This document shows, piece after piece, positions 1 to 8,052 of a DNA stretch of 64,000 nt. The notes under the pieces are model-generated. The model saw only the letters and a list, made by a program, of their open reading frames with translations, made no database searches and was not told where the DNA came from. Source of the stretch: JBKHXF01 sp046566145 (GTDB lineage: Bacteria; Actinomycetota; Nitriliruptoria; Nitriliruptorales; Nitriliruptoraceae); NCBI GenBank assembly GCA_046566145.1, contig JBKHXF010000011.1, positions 13,014-77,013 of the forward strand, written 5' to 3'. The position numbers and the translations under genes were made by a program. The first letter of the stretch is position 1. Each line of letters starts with the position of its first letter.

Positions 1-315
1 GAGCACGCGGTAGGTGGACGGTGCACCCTGCTGGCCTCGCAGACCCAGACCGGTCGTCGCGTTGCCCTGCGGGTCGAGGTCGACGACCAGGACCCGCGCA
101 CCCTCATCGGCCAGCGCGGAGGCGAGGGAGATGGTCGTGGTCGTCTTCCCGACGCCACCCTTCTGGTTCGTCACCGCCATCACGGTGCCCAAGCGAGCAG
201 GAACGGGCGGGGACGACGGGGAGGTGGGTTCCTCCCGGACGCTCGCGCTGAGGTTCCACGTGGAACGATCGGGGCGACGCTCCTCGCTCGCGTCGCCGTG
301 GCCGTTCGAGTCCAT
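1..315 (-). CDS. parA: ParA/Soj chromosome-partitioning ATPase, N-terminal part (runs off left edge)
   Basis: This is the first 105 codons of a ParA-family Walker ATPase; the rest lies beyond base 1. The deviant Walker A motif KGGVGKTTT falls at about residues 52-60, followed by a DLDPQGNATTGLG segment, both diagnostic of ParA/Soj. With ParB bound at parS, ParA drives origin segregation. ATG at 313-315 was chosen because GGGAG lies 5 nt upstream. It leaves about 45 extra residues (Ser/Pro-rich, charged) before the conserved core. A second possible start is the ATG just before MAVTNQKGG. The extension region carries a perfect parS palindrome within the coding sequence. It follows rsmG with a 31-nt gap on the same strand, so the two are probably co-transcribed. 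parB is not visible and is expected just left of the window. Confidence 0.93.
   Translation of the reverse strand, partial: MDSNGHGDASEERRPDRSTWNLSASVREEPTSPSSPPVPARLGTVMAVTNQKGGVGKTTTTISLASALADEGARVLVVDLDPQGNATTGLGLRGQQGAPSTYRVL
253..266. promoter_or_regulatory. parS-type ParB binding site 1
   Basis: Perfect 14-bp palindrome GTTCCACGTGGAAC. It is a G/C-shifted version of the actinobacterial parS core GTTTCACGTGAAAC. It lies inside the 5' end of parA, in the non-conserved extension. Two identical copies lie at 1107 and 2571. ParB binding is inferred from sequence and position. Confidence 0.8.
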
Positions 316-346
316 CGGGCTCCCTGCGGGTCGGATCACCGGCCTC

Positions 347-952
347 TCACGAGGCGGGGGCGATGATAACAGTCTTGGGGGTGTGCGCGGTGGCTGCCGA
401 GTCGCCGCTGGGGACATCCTCGGGCGTGCTGAGCACGCGTGCGCGCATGCGCTGGAGGACCCCGAGCGCCTCCTGGAGCTCCTCGGCCCACCGATCGCCC
501 TTGATGGCGTACAGCAGACCGCCGGCGCGGAGGAACGGGAGGGTGATCGGCAGCAGGCGATCGAGGGGGGCGACCGCCCTCGCGGTCACCAGGTCGAAGC
601 GGTGGGCATGCGCCGAGAGCAGGTCCTCGGCCCGCCCGTGGAGCACGCGGACCCGGAGACCCATCGCCTCGGCCGTCTCCTCGAGGAACTGCGCCTTCTT
701 GCCGGTCGCCTCGAGCAGCGTGACGCGCAGATCGGGTCGCACCGCAGCCACGACGAGGCCGGGGAACCCTCCACCGGACCCCACATCGAGGAGGTCCCCC
801 GTACCCGAGGGCAGCATCCCGGCGAACGCGACGCACTCCGGGATGTGCCGCTCCTCGAGTTCGTCCCGGGCACGCCGGGAGACGAGGTTGTGCTCGGAGG
901 TGCGGACGGCCTCGGCGAAGACCTTGAGGGCGGCGCTGGGATCGGTGGGCAT
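347..952 (-). CDS. rsmG: 16S rRNA (guanine527-N7)-methyltransferase RsmG (GidB)
   Basis: 201-residue Rossmann methyltransferase that uses S-adenosylmethionine to methylate G527 of 16S rRNA in the small subunit; loss in other bacteria gives low-level streptomycin resistance. The SAM-binding loop DVGSGGGFPGLV is at about residues 55-66, followed by an acidic LLEATGKKAQFL strand and VTARAVAPL, all typical of RsmG. The length matches the family (about 200-240). ATG at 950-952 begins MPTDPSAAL; no strong ribosome-binding site precedes it, so the start is probable, not certain. The position between jag and parA is the conserved actinobacterial origin context, but here the gap to jag is unusually wide. 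Confidence 0.93.
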   Translation of the reverse strand: MPTDPSAALKVFAEAVRTSEHNLVSRRARDELEERHIPECVAFAGMLPSGTGDLLDVGSGGGFPGLVVAAVRPDLRVTLLEATGKKAQFLEETAEAMGLRVRVLHGRAEDLLSAHAHRFDLVTARAVAPLDRLLPITLPFLRAGGLLYAIKGDRWAEELQEALGVLQRMRARVLSTPEDVPSGDSAATAHTPKTVIIAPAS

Positions 953-1106
953 GAGCGGGACTGTAGCGCCGCCTGCGAGGCCCGAGACCCGTTCGTCAGG
1001 GGACCCCGATACTGGGGCACGACCCGCACGGGACCGTCCGTGCTCCGGCCTGCCGGGTCGCCACACCCGACCGATCCCCCTCGGACGGTGGAGCGTTCCG
1101 GCGGAT

Positions 1107-1120
1107 GTTCCACGTGGAAC
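1107..1120. promoter_or_regulatory. parS-type ParB binding site 2
   Basis: GTTCCACGTGGAAC, identical to the copies at 253 and 2571. It sits in non-coding DNA upstream of rsmG, consistent with a ParB loading site close to oriC. Confidence 0.85.
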
Positions 1121-2570
1121 GTCCCGCTTCCTCGTCCCGCACGAGCCGGGCCGGCGCCTAGTGGCGCGCTCGGCCCCACGGCGCCGAGCGGGCAGCACCC
1201 CAGATGCGTGGTCGTGACTCGGCCTGGAGCCACGTGCGGGCCTCGTCTCCAGCCAGGAGCGCCGACACCGCCGGCCTGGCGAGAGCAGTCGGCAGCCGCC
1301 GAGCGCAGCGCGGCGTTCTCGGCGCGAGTCGCGCGGTTCGACCAGTCCTGCACCCCGGACCCCGACGGGATCGGCCGACCACGCCGCCGCGACGGGCTGA
1401 CCCGACACAGCCCCGGTCCCGGCGTGGGTGAGGATGATCATCGCACCGGCGATACGGCATCCGTCGCGGCGTCCACCGCGCCGACGCGCCGACGCCCAAC
1501 GTAACCCACCCACCGCCCTTCCCGAGCACCACGGTCGGCGGGCGGGGCCTCGCGCCCGAGCGATCATCGCAGGAGGCCCCACCCCGCCCCGCCGGCGACG
1601 GTCACCGCCCGCCGGTGAGGGTGGCACGTCCCGCTGGCCTGACCCGTGCGGCGCTCACCGATCGTCCTCCCGTGTGCGAGACCCTCCGGAGTCCCTCGTC
1701 GGCACGACCGGTCGGGCCCACCCGAACCCCTTCCGATCCCCTCTCGGGGGTTCCCCTGACCCTTCCGCGTCGAGAAGTCCTCACAGAGCGCGTCTGAGTG
1801 CGTTTCCGCAGGTCAGCCGGGTGTTCTCGGTCGTCCCGCAGCCGGACCCGCCTTGACCGGGGCGTGTGCCCCCGCGACCGACTCGACGAGGACGCGGCGT
1901 CGGTACGGATCCGTGGCGCTCGCTCGCGGACGCCCGATGGATCGTCGAGGCACCCCTGCTCGACGACCCCGCTCGACGATCGCCGCACACGTACGGCCAC
2001 GCCGGCTGCCACACGCGCCGCACCGAACGGCCGAGGGGTCACCGGTCATGCGGGCGGAGGCCCGCCCGGACCCATCCTCGTACCCCCCTCGCTGGAGCTC
2101 CCGATGCTCGCTGGGTGTCCGGGGTCCGACCACGACCACCCGGCACGGCCGGCCCACCCCCGACGGCCGACGAGCCCCGCGACCGCAAGACGAACGGCGG
2201 GCTCGCCCGCACCTCCGACTCGGAGGTGCGACGGCGCTCGTCCTGGGCTCGACAGCTCCGTCCGGACCGAGCACCAACGACCCGGTGTCGCGATGACCGC
2301 AGGTGACGTCGCTCAGCGCGACGTACCCGTGGCCCGGCCCATCGACACCGGCGATGCCTCAGGAAGACCTCGGACCTGGCCCAGGATCCGTCGTGCGGTG
2401 TCCGTCCATCCCGACCCCCCCAAGCCGCCGACGGCCCGCAGCCCGCGCACCCTCGGAGAGCAGCCGTCTCGGGGTCGCTCTTCGGCTCTCGGCCTCCGGC
2501 CCCCTAGGGGCGGCGACGGTCGCGATCTCCGTCGTTCCGCGGTCTTCCGGCCCGTTCCCGTCACGACCCT

Positions 2571-2584
2571 GTTCCACGTGGAAC
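2571..2584. promoter_or_regulatory. parS-type ParB binding site 3
   Basis: GTTCCACGTGGAAC, perfect palindrome, 72 nt downstream of the jag stop codon in the gene-poor stretch. It is about 5.2 kb from the likely oriC. Confidence 0.85.
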
Positions 2585-2655
2585 GCTTCTCGCGCCGACC
2601 AACGGGACGGGCCCGGGGGAGGTCCCCCGGGCCCGTCACGCTGGTCTCGTGCGTC

Positions 2656-3369
2656 TCAGTCGTCGCTGGGTTCGATCACGACCCGACGCCCGGGCTCCCG
2701 GCCCTGGCTCCGGCTCGTCACACCGTCCACCTTCGCGACGATGCCGTGCACGGCCTTGCGCTCGAACACGTCCATCGGCTCCAGACGGACCGCCTCACCG
2801 GTGTCCAGGACCTCGTCGATGGCCTCCTCGGCCTTCTCCTGGATCTTCTCCAGGCGACGCACCCGGTAGCCCTCGACGTCGACCTTCACCCCGGTGCGGC
2901 GCTGGAACTGCCGCTGCAGGGCGCAGCGCAGGAGCTCCTGGATCGCCTCCAGGGTCTGCCCCCGCCGCCCGATGAGGACCCCACTGCCGACGTCGACGAC
3001 CTCAACCTCGACGTAGTCCTCGAAGACCCGGAGCTTGAGGTCGCCCGGCAGGTCGAGCACGTCGAGCAGACCCTCGACGAAGTCCGCCGCCGCGTCCGCC
3101 TCGGCGTCGAGGTCCTCCTGCGTGAGGGGAGCCTCCTCCTCGCGGTCGTCGTGGTCATCCTCACCGCCGTCCACGCGGGGACGGCCACGATCCCGGGAGG
3201 CTGCGTCCCGGAGCTCGAGCGTGAGCCTGGCGCCGACGGCGGTCGGGTCCAGCCCCGGGACGTCCAGGTCCACACGGACCTTCTCGACGTCGCAGTCAGC
3301 GATCTCCGCCAGCGCAGCGGCGATGGCGCCGACGAGCGAGTCGGCCTCGGTGGTCGTGCGTCGGGTCAT
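2656..3369 (-). CDS. jag: Jag/KhpB-type RNA-binding protein (KH + R3H domains)
   Basis: 237 residues. It has an N-terminal Jag_N-like segment (about 1-50), an acidic linker rich in Asp/Glu, a KH domain with IGRRG as the GxxG loop (about residues 140-150), and a C-terminal R3H domain (FERKAVHGIVAKVDGV with the Arg/His signature). Jag/KhpB proteins bind RNA and are linked to cell elongation and division in Gram-positive bacteria, where PASTA kinases can phosphorylate them; a PASTA kinase is encoded at 55.2 kb. The ATG start has AGGAG 8 nt upstream. It lies 28 nt downstream of yidC in the same leftward operon, the usual pairing. The acidic linker is longer than in many homologues. Confidence 0.92.
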   Translation of the reverse strand: MTRRTTTEADSLVGAIAAALAEIADCDVEKVRVDLDVPGLDPTAVGARLTLELRDAASRDRGRPRVDGGEDDHDDREEEAPLTQEDLDAEADAAADFVEGLLDVLDLPGDLKLRVFEDYVEVEVVDVGSGVLIGRRGQTLEAIQELLRCALQRQFQRRTGVKVDVEGYRVRRLEKIQEKAEEAIDEVLDTGEAVRLEPMDVFERKAVHGIVAKVDGVTSRSQGREPGRRVVIEPSDD

Positions 3370-3397
3370 GGTTGGTGGCTCCTGGTGGTGCGGGTCG

Positions 3398-4351
3398 TCA
3401 GGCCGAACGGTCCCCGCGACGGGGCGTGTGCCCCGACGAGGTCCCCTTGGCCTTGCTCCGCGTGTTTCGGGTCGGGGTGTCGCCGTTGCGGGAGGGCGGC
3501 TTCGCGGGCGGGGCGTCCTTCGCCGTACCGGAAGCGGGCTTCTTCTTCGGACGGTCAGCGGCCTTCTTCGGGGCGTCTCCGTCATCCCCAGCAGCGACGG
3601 GGGCCTCACCGACCTCGCGGAGGATGATGGCCTGCTGCCCCATCTGCCAGAAGTTGGTCGTGACCCAGTACAGGATCACGCCCATCGGGAAGTTGAACGA
3701 GATGACGGCGAGGAACACCGGCATCACGTACATCATGATCTTCTGCTGCTGGGCCTGGACCCCCTCCATGGTCGTCCGGGCCGACATCTGGCGCATCGAC
3801 CAGAACATCGTCCCGGCCATCATCAGGATCAGCAGGTACCCGGGCCAGCCGGCCGAGCTCAGGTACGCCCCGAGGCCCTGGCCGGTCTGAGAGTCCGGCG
3901 AGATGAAGTCGGTGAAGAAGTAGAACTCGGCGTTGCGCAGGGGCTCGTAGTCCCGAAGCACGGAGAAGAGCGCGAAGAAGATCGGGGCCTGCGCCAGCAG
4001 CGGGAGGCACCCACCGGCGGGGTTGACGCCCTCCTCGCGGTAGAGGGCCATCATCTCCTCGTTGAGCTTGGCCTTCTTCGCGCGGTAGGTCTCGGGGTCC
4101 TTGCGCAGGAGCTCCCGGTCGACCTTGTACTTGCTCTGCAGCTTCTTGATCTTCGGCTGCAGCTGCTGCATCGCCCGCATCGACCGCGTCTGCTTGATGG
4201 CGAGTGGCAGCAGGAGGATCCGGACCGCGACGGTGAGGGCGATGATCGCCCAGCCCCAGCTGTGGATGCCGAACACCGGCTCGAACGCGGTGTGGAACGT
4301 CTCGAGGATGGCTCGGAAGACGTCGAGGATGGCTTGCCAGAAGGCGCTCAC
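3398..4351 (-). CDS. yidC: YidC/Oxa1-family membrane protein insertase
   Basis: 317-residue polytopic membrane protein that inserts proteins into the inner membrane, alone or with Sec. The Oxa1 core is clear: TM segment with WGWAIIALTVAVRILLLPL and its conserved Arg, the cytoplasmic hairpin KKLQSKYK...KDPETYRAKKAKLNEEM, then GCLPLLAQAPIFFALF and NFPMGVILYWVTTNFW. The C-terminal about 70 residues are Lys/Arg/Pro-rich and cytosolic, typical of Gram-positive YidC. The start ATG overlaps the yidD stop by 4 nt, so translation is coupled. Operon order rpmH-rnpA-yidD-yidC-jag. Confidence 0.96.
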   Translation of the reverse strand: MSAFWQAILDVFRAILETFHTAFEPVFGIHSWGWAIIALTVAVRILLLPLAIKQTRSMRAMQQLQPKIKKLQSKYKVDRELLRKDPETYRAKKAKLNEEMMALYREEGVNPAGGCLPLLAQAPIFFALFSVLRDYEPLRNAEFYFFTDFISPDSQTGQGLGAYLSSAGWPGYLLILMMAGTMFWSMRQMSARTTMEGVQAQQQKIMMYVMPVFLAVISFNFPMGVILYWVTTNFWQMGQQAIILREVGEAPVAAGDDGDAPKKAADRPKKKPASGTAKDAPPAKPPSRNGDTPTRNTRSKAKGTSSGHTPRRGDRSA

Positions 4352-4722
4352 GATGGGGTCCTCTGCACGGAGCGGGGATCACTTGCGGGGATGGGGCTGC
4401 TTGGGTTCGGCACGTGGTCGACGCCACCCGGGTTCCACGGGTGGCACCGCGCGAGCCGACGGACGGTGAGCCAGGTACCTCGGGCGGCTCCATGCTGTTG
4501 GAGTGCCTCGAGGGCGTACGAGGAGCAGGTCGGGTGGAAGCGGCAGCGGGGGACCGGTCGTAGGACGGCCGTGCGCTGGTACCCACGGACGAGCAGCGCC
4601 AGCAGCCGGGCGACGGGCCCGGTGCGCCGGAGCGGGGAAGCGTCCCGAGGTTTCGTCAGGTCTGACCCATCGCCGGCATCTCCGGCAGCTGGGGTGGGCT
4701 CGGGGCGCACGTCGGCGCTCAC
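4348..4722 (-). CDS. yidD: YidD membrane-insertion efficiency factor
   Basis: 124 residues (GTG start). The YidD core occupies about residues 38-110: LLVRGYQRTAVLRPVPRCRFHPTCSSYALEAL, then HGAARG..LTVRRLARCHPWNPGGVD, including the conserved Cys residues and the WNPGG signature. It assists YidC-dependent insertion at the membrane. The N-terminal about 35 residues are acidic and Pro-rich, an extension absent from most homologues (usually 70-85 residues). The start overlaps the rnpA stop by 4 nt (GTGA) and the stop overlaps yidC by 4 nt. Confidence 0.93.
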   Translation of the reverse strand: MSADVRPEPTPAAGDAGDGSDLTKPRDASPLRRTGPVARLLALLVRGYQRTAVLRPVPRCRFHPTCSSYALEALQQHGAARGTWLTVRRLARCHPWNPGGVDHVPNPSSPIPASDPRSVQRTPS

Positions 4723-5075
4723 GCCGCCGCCTCCACGAGCTCCAACGCCTCGGCGAGCCTCGCGACCTCGTCCCGGACGGCGGCCGCGGGCGCGGCCGCA
4801 GCCGGGGCCCGGGCGATCAGCACCACGTCGACCCCCGGACGCAGCGGCACGGTGCGGACGGCCTCACGGAGGAGGCGCTTCGCACGGTTGCGCGCGACCG
4901 CGGTGCCGACCTTGCGGCTGGCGACCACGGCGACCCGCGCGGGGGCGGCGTCACCAGACCCCCGCTCGCGGACCCGGAGCACGACGAACTCCCCCGCACG
5001 GTGCGTTCGGCCCCGCAGGACCGCCGCGATGTCGGGGGATCGTCGGAGACGGTCGTGGTGGACCGTCGCGGACAC
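4719..5075 (-). CDS. rnpA: Ribonuclease P protein component
   Basis: 118 residues, normal for RnpA. It binds RNase P RNA to mature tRNA 5' ends. The signature ARVAVVASRKVGTAVARNRAKRLLREAVR contains the conserved RNR...KR..RE basic helix. GTG at 5073-5075 (VSATVHHDRLRRSPDI) was chosen because it gives the standard N-terminus and sits 11 nt after the rpmH stop; the ribosome-binding site is weak, consistent with coupling to rpmH. The C-terminus is Ala-rich. Confidence 0.93.
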   Translation of the reverse strand: MSATVHHDRLRRSPDIAAVLRGRTHRAGEFVVLRVRERGSGDAAPARVAVVASRKVGTAVARNRAKRLLREAVRTVPLRPGVDVVLIARAPAAAAPAAAVRDEVARLAEALELVEAAA

Positions 5076-5086
5076 CGTGGTGCTCG

Positions 5087-5221
5087 TCAGGCCGACAGCT
5101 TCGCGCGGCCCTTGGACCGGCGAGACTTGATGATCGACCGACCGGCACGCGTCTGCATGCGGGCGCGGAAGCCGTGCTTCTTGGCGCGACGACGGTTGTT
5201 GGGCTGGAACGTGCGCTTCAC
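5087..5221 (-). CDS. rpmH: 50S ribosomal protein L34
   Basis: 44 residues. The sequence KRTFQPNNRRRAKKHGFRARM followed by a basic tail ending in AKLSA is diagnostic for L34. GTG start with GGGAGG about 7 nt upstream. First gene of the leftward rpmH-rnpA-yidD-yidC-jag operon, transcribed divergently from dnaA as in nearly all bacteria. Confidence 0.97.
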   Translation of the reverse strand: MKRTFQPNNRRRAKKHGFRARMQTRAGRSIIKSRRSKGRAKLSA

Positions 5222-5735
5222 GACAGGCCCTCCCTGGAGCGTTGATCGGGGCACGCGAGGACGGGAGCGCCGACACGCCACGAGCGCGCAGGTCCGCGCC
5301 GGGTGTGTCCCGCTGTGGTCCGCCGCCGGTGCTGGGGCGGGAAGAGGTGTGCTACGGGCGACGGGAGCGTACCGGCGCGCCGGCGGACCGGGCAACCGGC
5401 CGGTGAACGGACCCCGGCGCGCGCTCGCCGTGACGTCCGAGGCGCGTCGTGGAGAACGTGTTGCGGGAGCCCCCGGGCAGGCCTACAGTCCGCGACCGCC
5501 ACCGACGGGACGTCATCGACCGGCCTTGGGGCCCGCACCTCCTCGGGTGCGGATGCCGGAACGACGTCCCGCCAGGAGCCTTCCCCCCACCGGGCCACCG
5601 GCACGCGAGCGTGCCGCCGACCCGGTGGTGCAGCGCACCGTCCACACCTGTGGACGGTTCTGTGGACGACCCGTTCGGGGCGTCCAGCACGGCGGCCGGG
5701 ACCCTCCCGCGCCGAGGGAAGCGTCAGGAGCACCC
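5222..5735. promoter_or_regulatory. rpmH-dnaA divergent intergenic region with DnaA-box pair
   Basis: 514 bp between the divergent rpmH and dnaA genes. It contains a strong-looking dnaA promoter (5461-5489) and, at 5641-5667, TCCACACCTGTGGA, a palindrome of two head-to-head DnaA-box cores, followed by a third core TGTGGAC. These probably allow autoregulation of dnaA. No protein-coding gene is seen. Confidence 0.75.
5461..5489 (+). promoter_or_regulatory. Predicted dnaA promoter
   Basis: TTGCGG (5461-5466) and TACAGT (5484-5489) separated by 17 nt, a good SigA/RpoD-type promoter. Transcription would begin near 5496, giving a leader of about 240 nt that contains the DnaA-box pair at 5641-5667. 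Confidence 0.6.
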
Positions 5736-7607
5736 GTGACCCAGTCATCGACGCTCGATCCGGAGTCCCTCTGGAAGCAGAGCCTCGAGGACGTCGTCCG
5801 CACGGTGAGCTCCCCGGTCCAGCGGCAGTGGCTCACCGCCACCCGCCCCGTGGGGTTCAGCGACGACACCGTCATCCTCGCCACGCCACACGCGTTCGCG
5901 CGCGAGTGGCTCGACACCCGGTGCGGGGATCGGATCCGGGACGCGCTGGCCCGGGCGGCCGGCCGCCAGCTCACCGTCGTCATCACGGTGCAGCCGAAGC
6001 CGGAGCCGGTGGACCTCGCCGGCCAGACCACCCCCGGCCCGACCGCGGGGGTCGACCCCGCGGCGGACGCCACGGGGGACCGATCGTCCACCGACCACGC
6101 CGCCGAGCCGCACGCGGCCACGGGAGCGGAGCACCCGGGCAACGACCCCGGGGACCTCGACGAGGGCGACACCGTCGCCCGGGACGGCCGCGAGGAGGGC
6201 CGCCCCGCCGTCGAGCCGCCGGTGGAGCTGCGACCCGAGCACCGGCCAGCCCCGCCGTCGGCGCACCGCGTTGCACCGACGCCCGTGACCGGCCAGGAGA
6301 CGGCCGCCGCGCCGCACTCGGAGCCCCAGCGACGGGCGGACGACCGGCGCGATGGCGCGTCACACCCGGCCGACGAGGCCGGCATCGCACCGTCGGCGTC
6401 CGACGGTCCCACCCCGAGCGAGCGGCTCGCCGAGGAGCGCCACGGCGGGTCGACGACGCCGACCGTCCCCACCTCGGAGACCCCGCTGGAGGCGCCCGGC
6501 CGGCCCCCCGGCCCCGTGGTCGAGCTCCCGCAGCAGCGGCCGGCCCACCGGGACGGCGGCCAGCCCCCGGCGGACGACCTCAACCCGAAGTACTCGTTCG
6601 ACGACTTCGTGATCGGCGCCTCGAACCGCTTCGCCTACGCGGCGGCCGCGGCCGTCGCCGAGGCCCCGGCCAAGTCGTACAACCCCCTGTTCATCTACGG
6701 CGGGGCGGGGCTCGGCAAGACCCACCTCCTGCACGCCATCGGCAACTACGTGCGCAGCCTCTACCCCCGGCTGCAGGTGCGCTACGTCACCACCGAGCAG
6801 TTCACCAACGAGTTCATCAACGCGATCCGAGACGACCGGATCCCGCTCTTCCAGCGCACCTACCGGCAGGCGGACATCCTGCTGGTCGACGACATCCAGT
6901 TCCTGGAGTCGAAGGAGCGCACGCAGGAGGAGTTCTTCCACACCTTCAACGCGCTGCACAACGCCGAGAAGCAGATCGTCATCGCGTCGGACCGCCCGCC
7001 CAAGCAGATCGCCCGGCTCGAGGAGCGCCTGCGCAGCCGGTTCGAGTGGGGGCTCACCACCGACGTGCAGCCGCCCGACCTCGAGACCCGCATCGCGATC
7101 CTGCAGAAGAAGGCGGAGAAGGACGACCTGGGCGTCCCGCCCAACGTGCTCGAGCTGATCGCGTCGAAGGTGCAGTCGAACATCCGCGAGCTCGAGGGCG
7201 CCCTCATCCGCGTCGCCGCGTTCGCGAGCCTGCAGCAGGCCCCACCGGACCTGCAGATGGCCGAGATGGTCCTCAAGGACCTCTTCCCCGACGACCGGGA
7301 GCAGGAGATCTCGACCTCCATGATCATGGAGGAGGTCGCCCAGTACTTCCAGCTCAGCCTCGACGAGCTCTGCTCGCCCTCGCGCAGCAGGCAGCTCGTC
7401 AACGCCCGCCAGATCGCGATGTACCTCGTGCGCGAGATGACCGACCTGTCGCTGCCCCGCATCGGCAAGGCCTTCGGGGGCCGCGACCACACGACCGTCA
7501 TGCACGCCAACACCAAGATCGCGAACCTGATGCAGGAGCGCCGCGCCACGTACGACCAGGTGCAGGAGCTCACCAACCGCATCAAGACCCGCGCCCGGAC
7601 GGCCTGA
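5736..7607 (+). CDS. dnaA: Chromosomal replication initiator protein DnaA
   Basis: 623 residues. Domain I (about 1-85: LWKQSLEDVVRTVSS...). Domain II is a long low-complexity Pro/Glu/Asp/Ala-rich linker of about 195 residues, typical of high-G+C actinobacteria. The AAA+ domain starts near residue 282 (NPKYSFDDFVIG), with Walker A GGAGLGKT near 323, Walker B LLVDDIQF near 383 and the arginine-finger segment LRSRFEWG. The C-terminal DNA-binding domain carries the signature RQIAMYLVREMTDLSLPRIG and GGRDHTTVMHA. It binds DnaA boxes and opens oriC in an ATP-dependent manner. GTG at 5736 is preceded by AGGAG 6 nt upstream. Confidence 0.98.
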   Translation: MTQSSTLDPESLWKQSLEDVVRTVSSPVQRQWLTATRPVGFSDDTVILATPHAFAREWLDTRCGDRIRDALARAAGRQLTVVITVQPKPEPVDLAGQTTPGPTAGVDPAADATGDRSSTDHAAEPHAATGAEHPGNDPGDLDEGDTVARDGREEGRPAVEPPVELRPEHRPAPPSAHRVAPTPVTGQETAAAPHSEPQRRADDRRDGASHPADEAGIAPSASDGPTPSERLAEERHGGSTTPTVPTSETPLEAPGRPPGPVVELPQQRPAHRDGGQPPADDLNPKYSFDDFVIGASNRFAYAAAAAVAEAPAKSYNPLFIYGGAGLGKTHLLHAIGNYVRSLYPRLQVRYVTTEQFTNEFINAIRDDRIPLFQRTYRQADILLVDDIQFLESKERTQEEFFHTFNALHNAEKQIVIASDRPPKQIARLEERLRSRFEWGLTTDVQPPDLETRIAILQKKAEKDDLGVPPNVLELIASKVQSNIRELEGALIRVAAFASLQQAPPDLQMAEMVLKDLFPDDREQEISTSMIMEEVAQYFQLSLDELCSPSRSRQLVNARQIAMYLVREMTDLSLPRIGKAFGGRDHTTVMHANTKIANLMQERRATYDQVQELTNRIKTRARTA

Positions 7608-8052
7608 TGCCCGTGCCCACGACCGCTCCCGCACGGCCGCGGCTCGCGTCGCCCCTGTGGACCTGCCTGTCCACGACCCTGTCGACGGGCTGTGGGCGAG
7701 GTGTGGACCGGACGGCTCCCGTCCCCGTGGACGAGCTGTGGAGCCTCCGTGGACGCCGGGTGGACCCGTGTGGACGCCGCGCGAACCACACCGGTGTCAT
7801 GGGGACGGATGTGGAGGACCGCCCCGTCGGTCCACACTCGCCCCACACCCCGGAAACCGGTCCTGACCTGCGGGAACAGGACCTCGTCCACCGTCTCCAC
7901 ACCCCCGATTACGGAGACGGTTCTGACATCTCTGTCCTCTCCTTCGTCGAGGGATGTGGACTTCCTGCCCCGGGCGCACCAGCATGCACCCTCCCCGACC
8001 CGACCCCGGCCGGTCACGTGACCGGGCCGACCACCCCCGCCTGGAGCACACC
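7608..8052. other. Probable chromosomal origin oriC (dnaA-dnaN intergenic)
   Basis: 445 bp with many DnaA-box cores in both orientations: TGTGGAC at 7656, 7702, 7769 and 7955; TGTCCACGA at 7668; TGTGGAG at 7737 and 7811; TCCACA at 7831 and 7896; plus several CGTGGAC near-matches. A relatively A+T-rich tract lies at about 7905-7945 (GATTACGGAGACGGTTCTGA onward), a candidate unwinding element. Position and box density match actinobacterial oriC. The divergence of leftward and rightward core genes here also supports it. Confidence 0.88.

Larger units (their letters stand above)
953..2655. other. 1.7 kb stretch without a credible gene, carrying two parS sites
   Basis: Between rsmG and jag, where other actinobacteria have a short gap, no reading frame has recognisable domains, a convincing ribosome-binding site or normal codon-position composition. 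Predicted products are Arg/Pro/Ser-rich mixtures typical of out-of-frame high-G+C DNA. The stretch holds parS palindromes at 1107 and 2571 and a perfect 10-bp inverted repeat (1940-1949 and 1972-1981). It probably also contains the promoter for rsmG-parA. It may be a centromere-like segment, a decayed gene, or contain an unrecognised RNA. Confidence 0.6.

Noticed and set aside
1602..2277. Candidate minus-strand proteins in the rsmG-jag gap
   Set aside because: No domain, no ribosome-binding site and unsuitable codon-position composition.
1798..3627. Long plus-strand open frame opposite jag and across the gene-poor stretch
   Set aside because: Antisense to jag with Arg/Pro-rich product and no domains; a by-product of high G+C.
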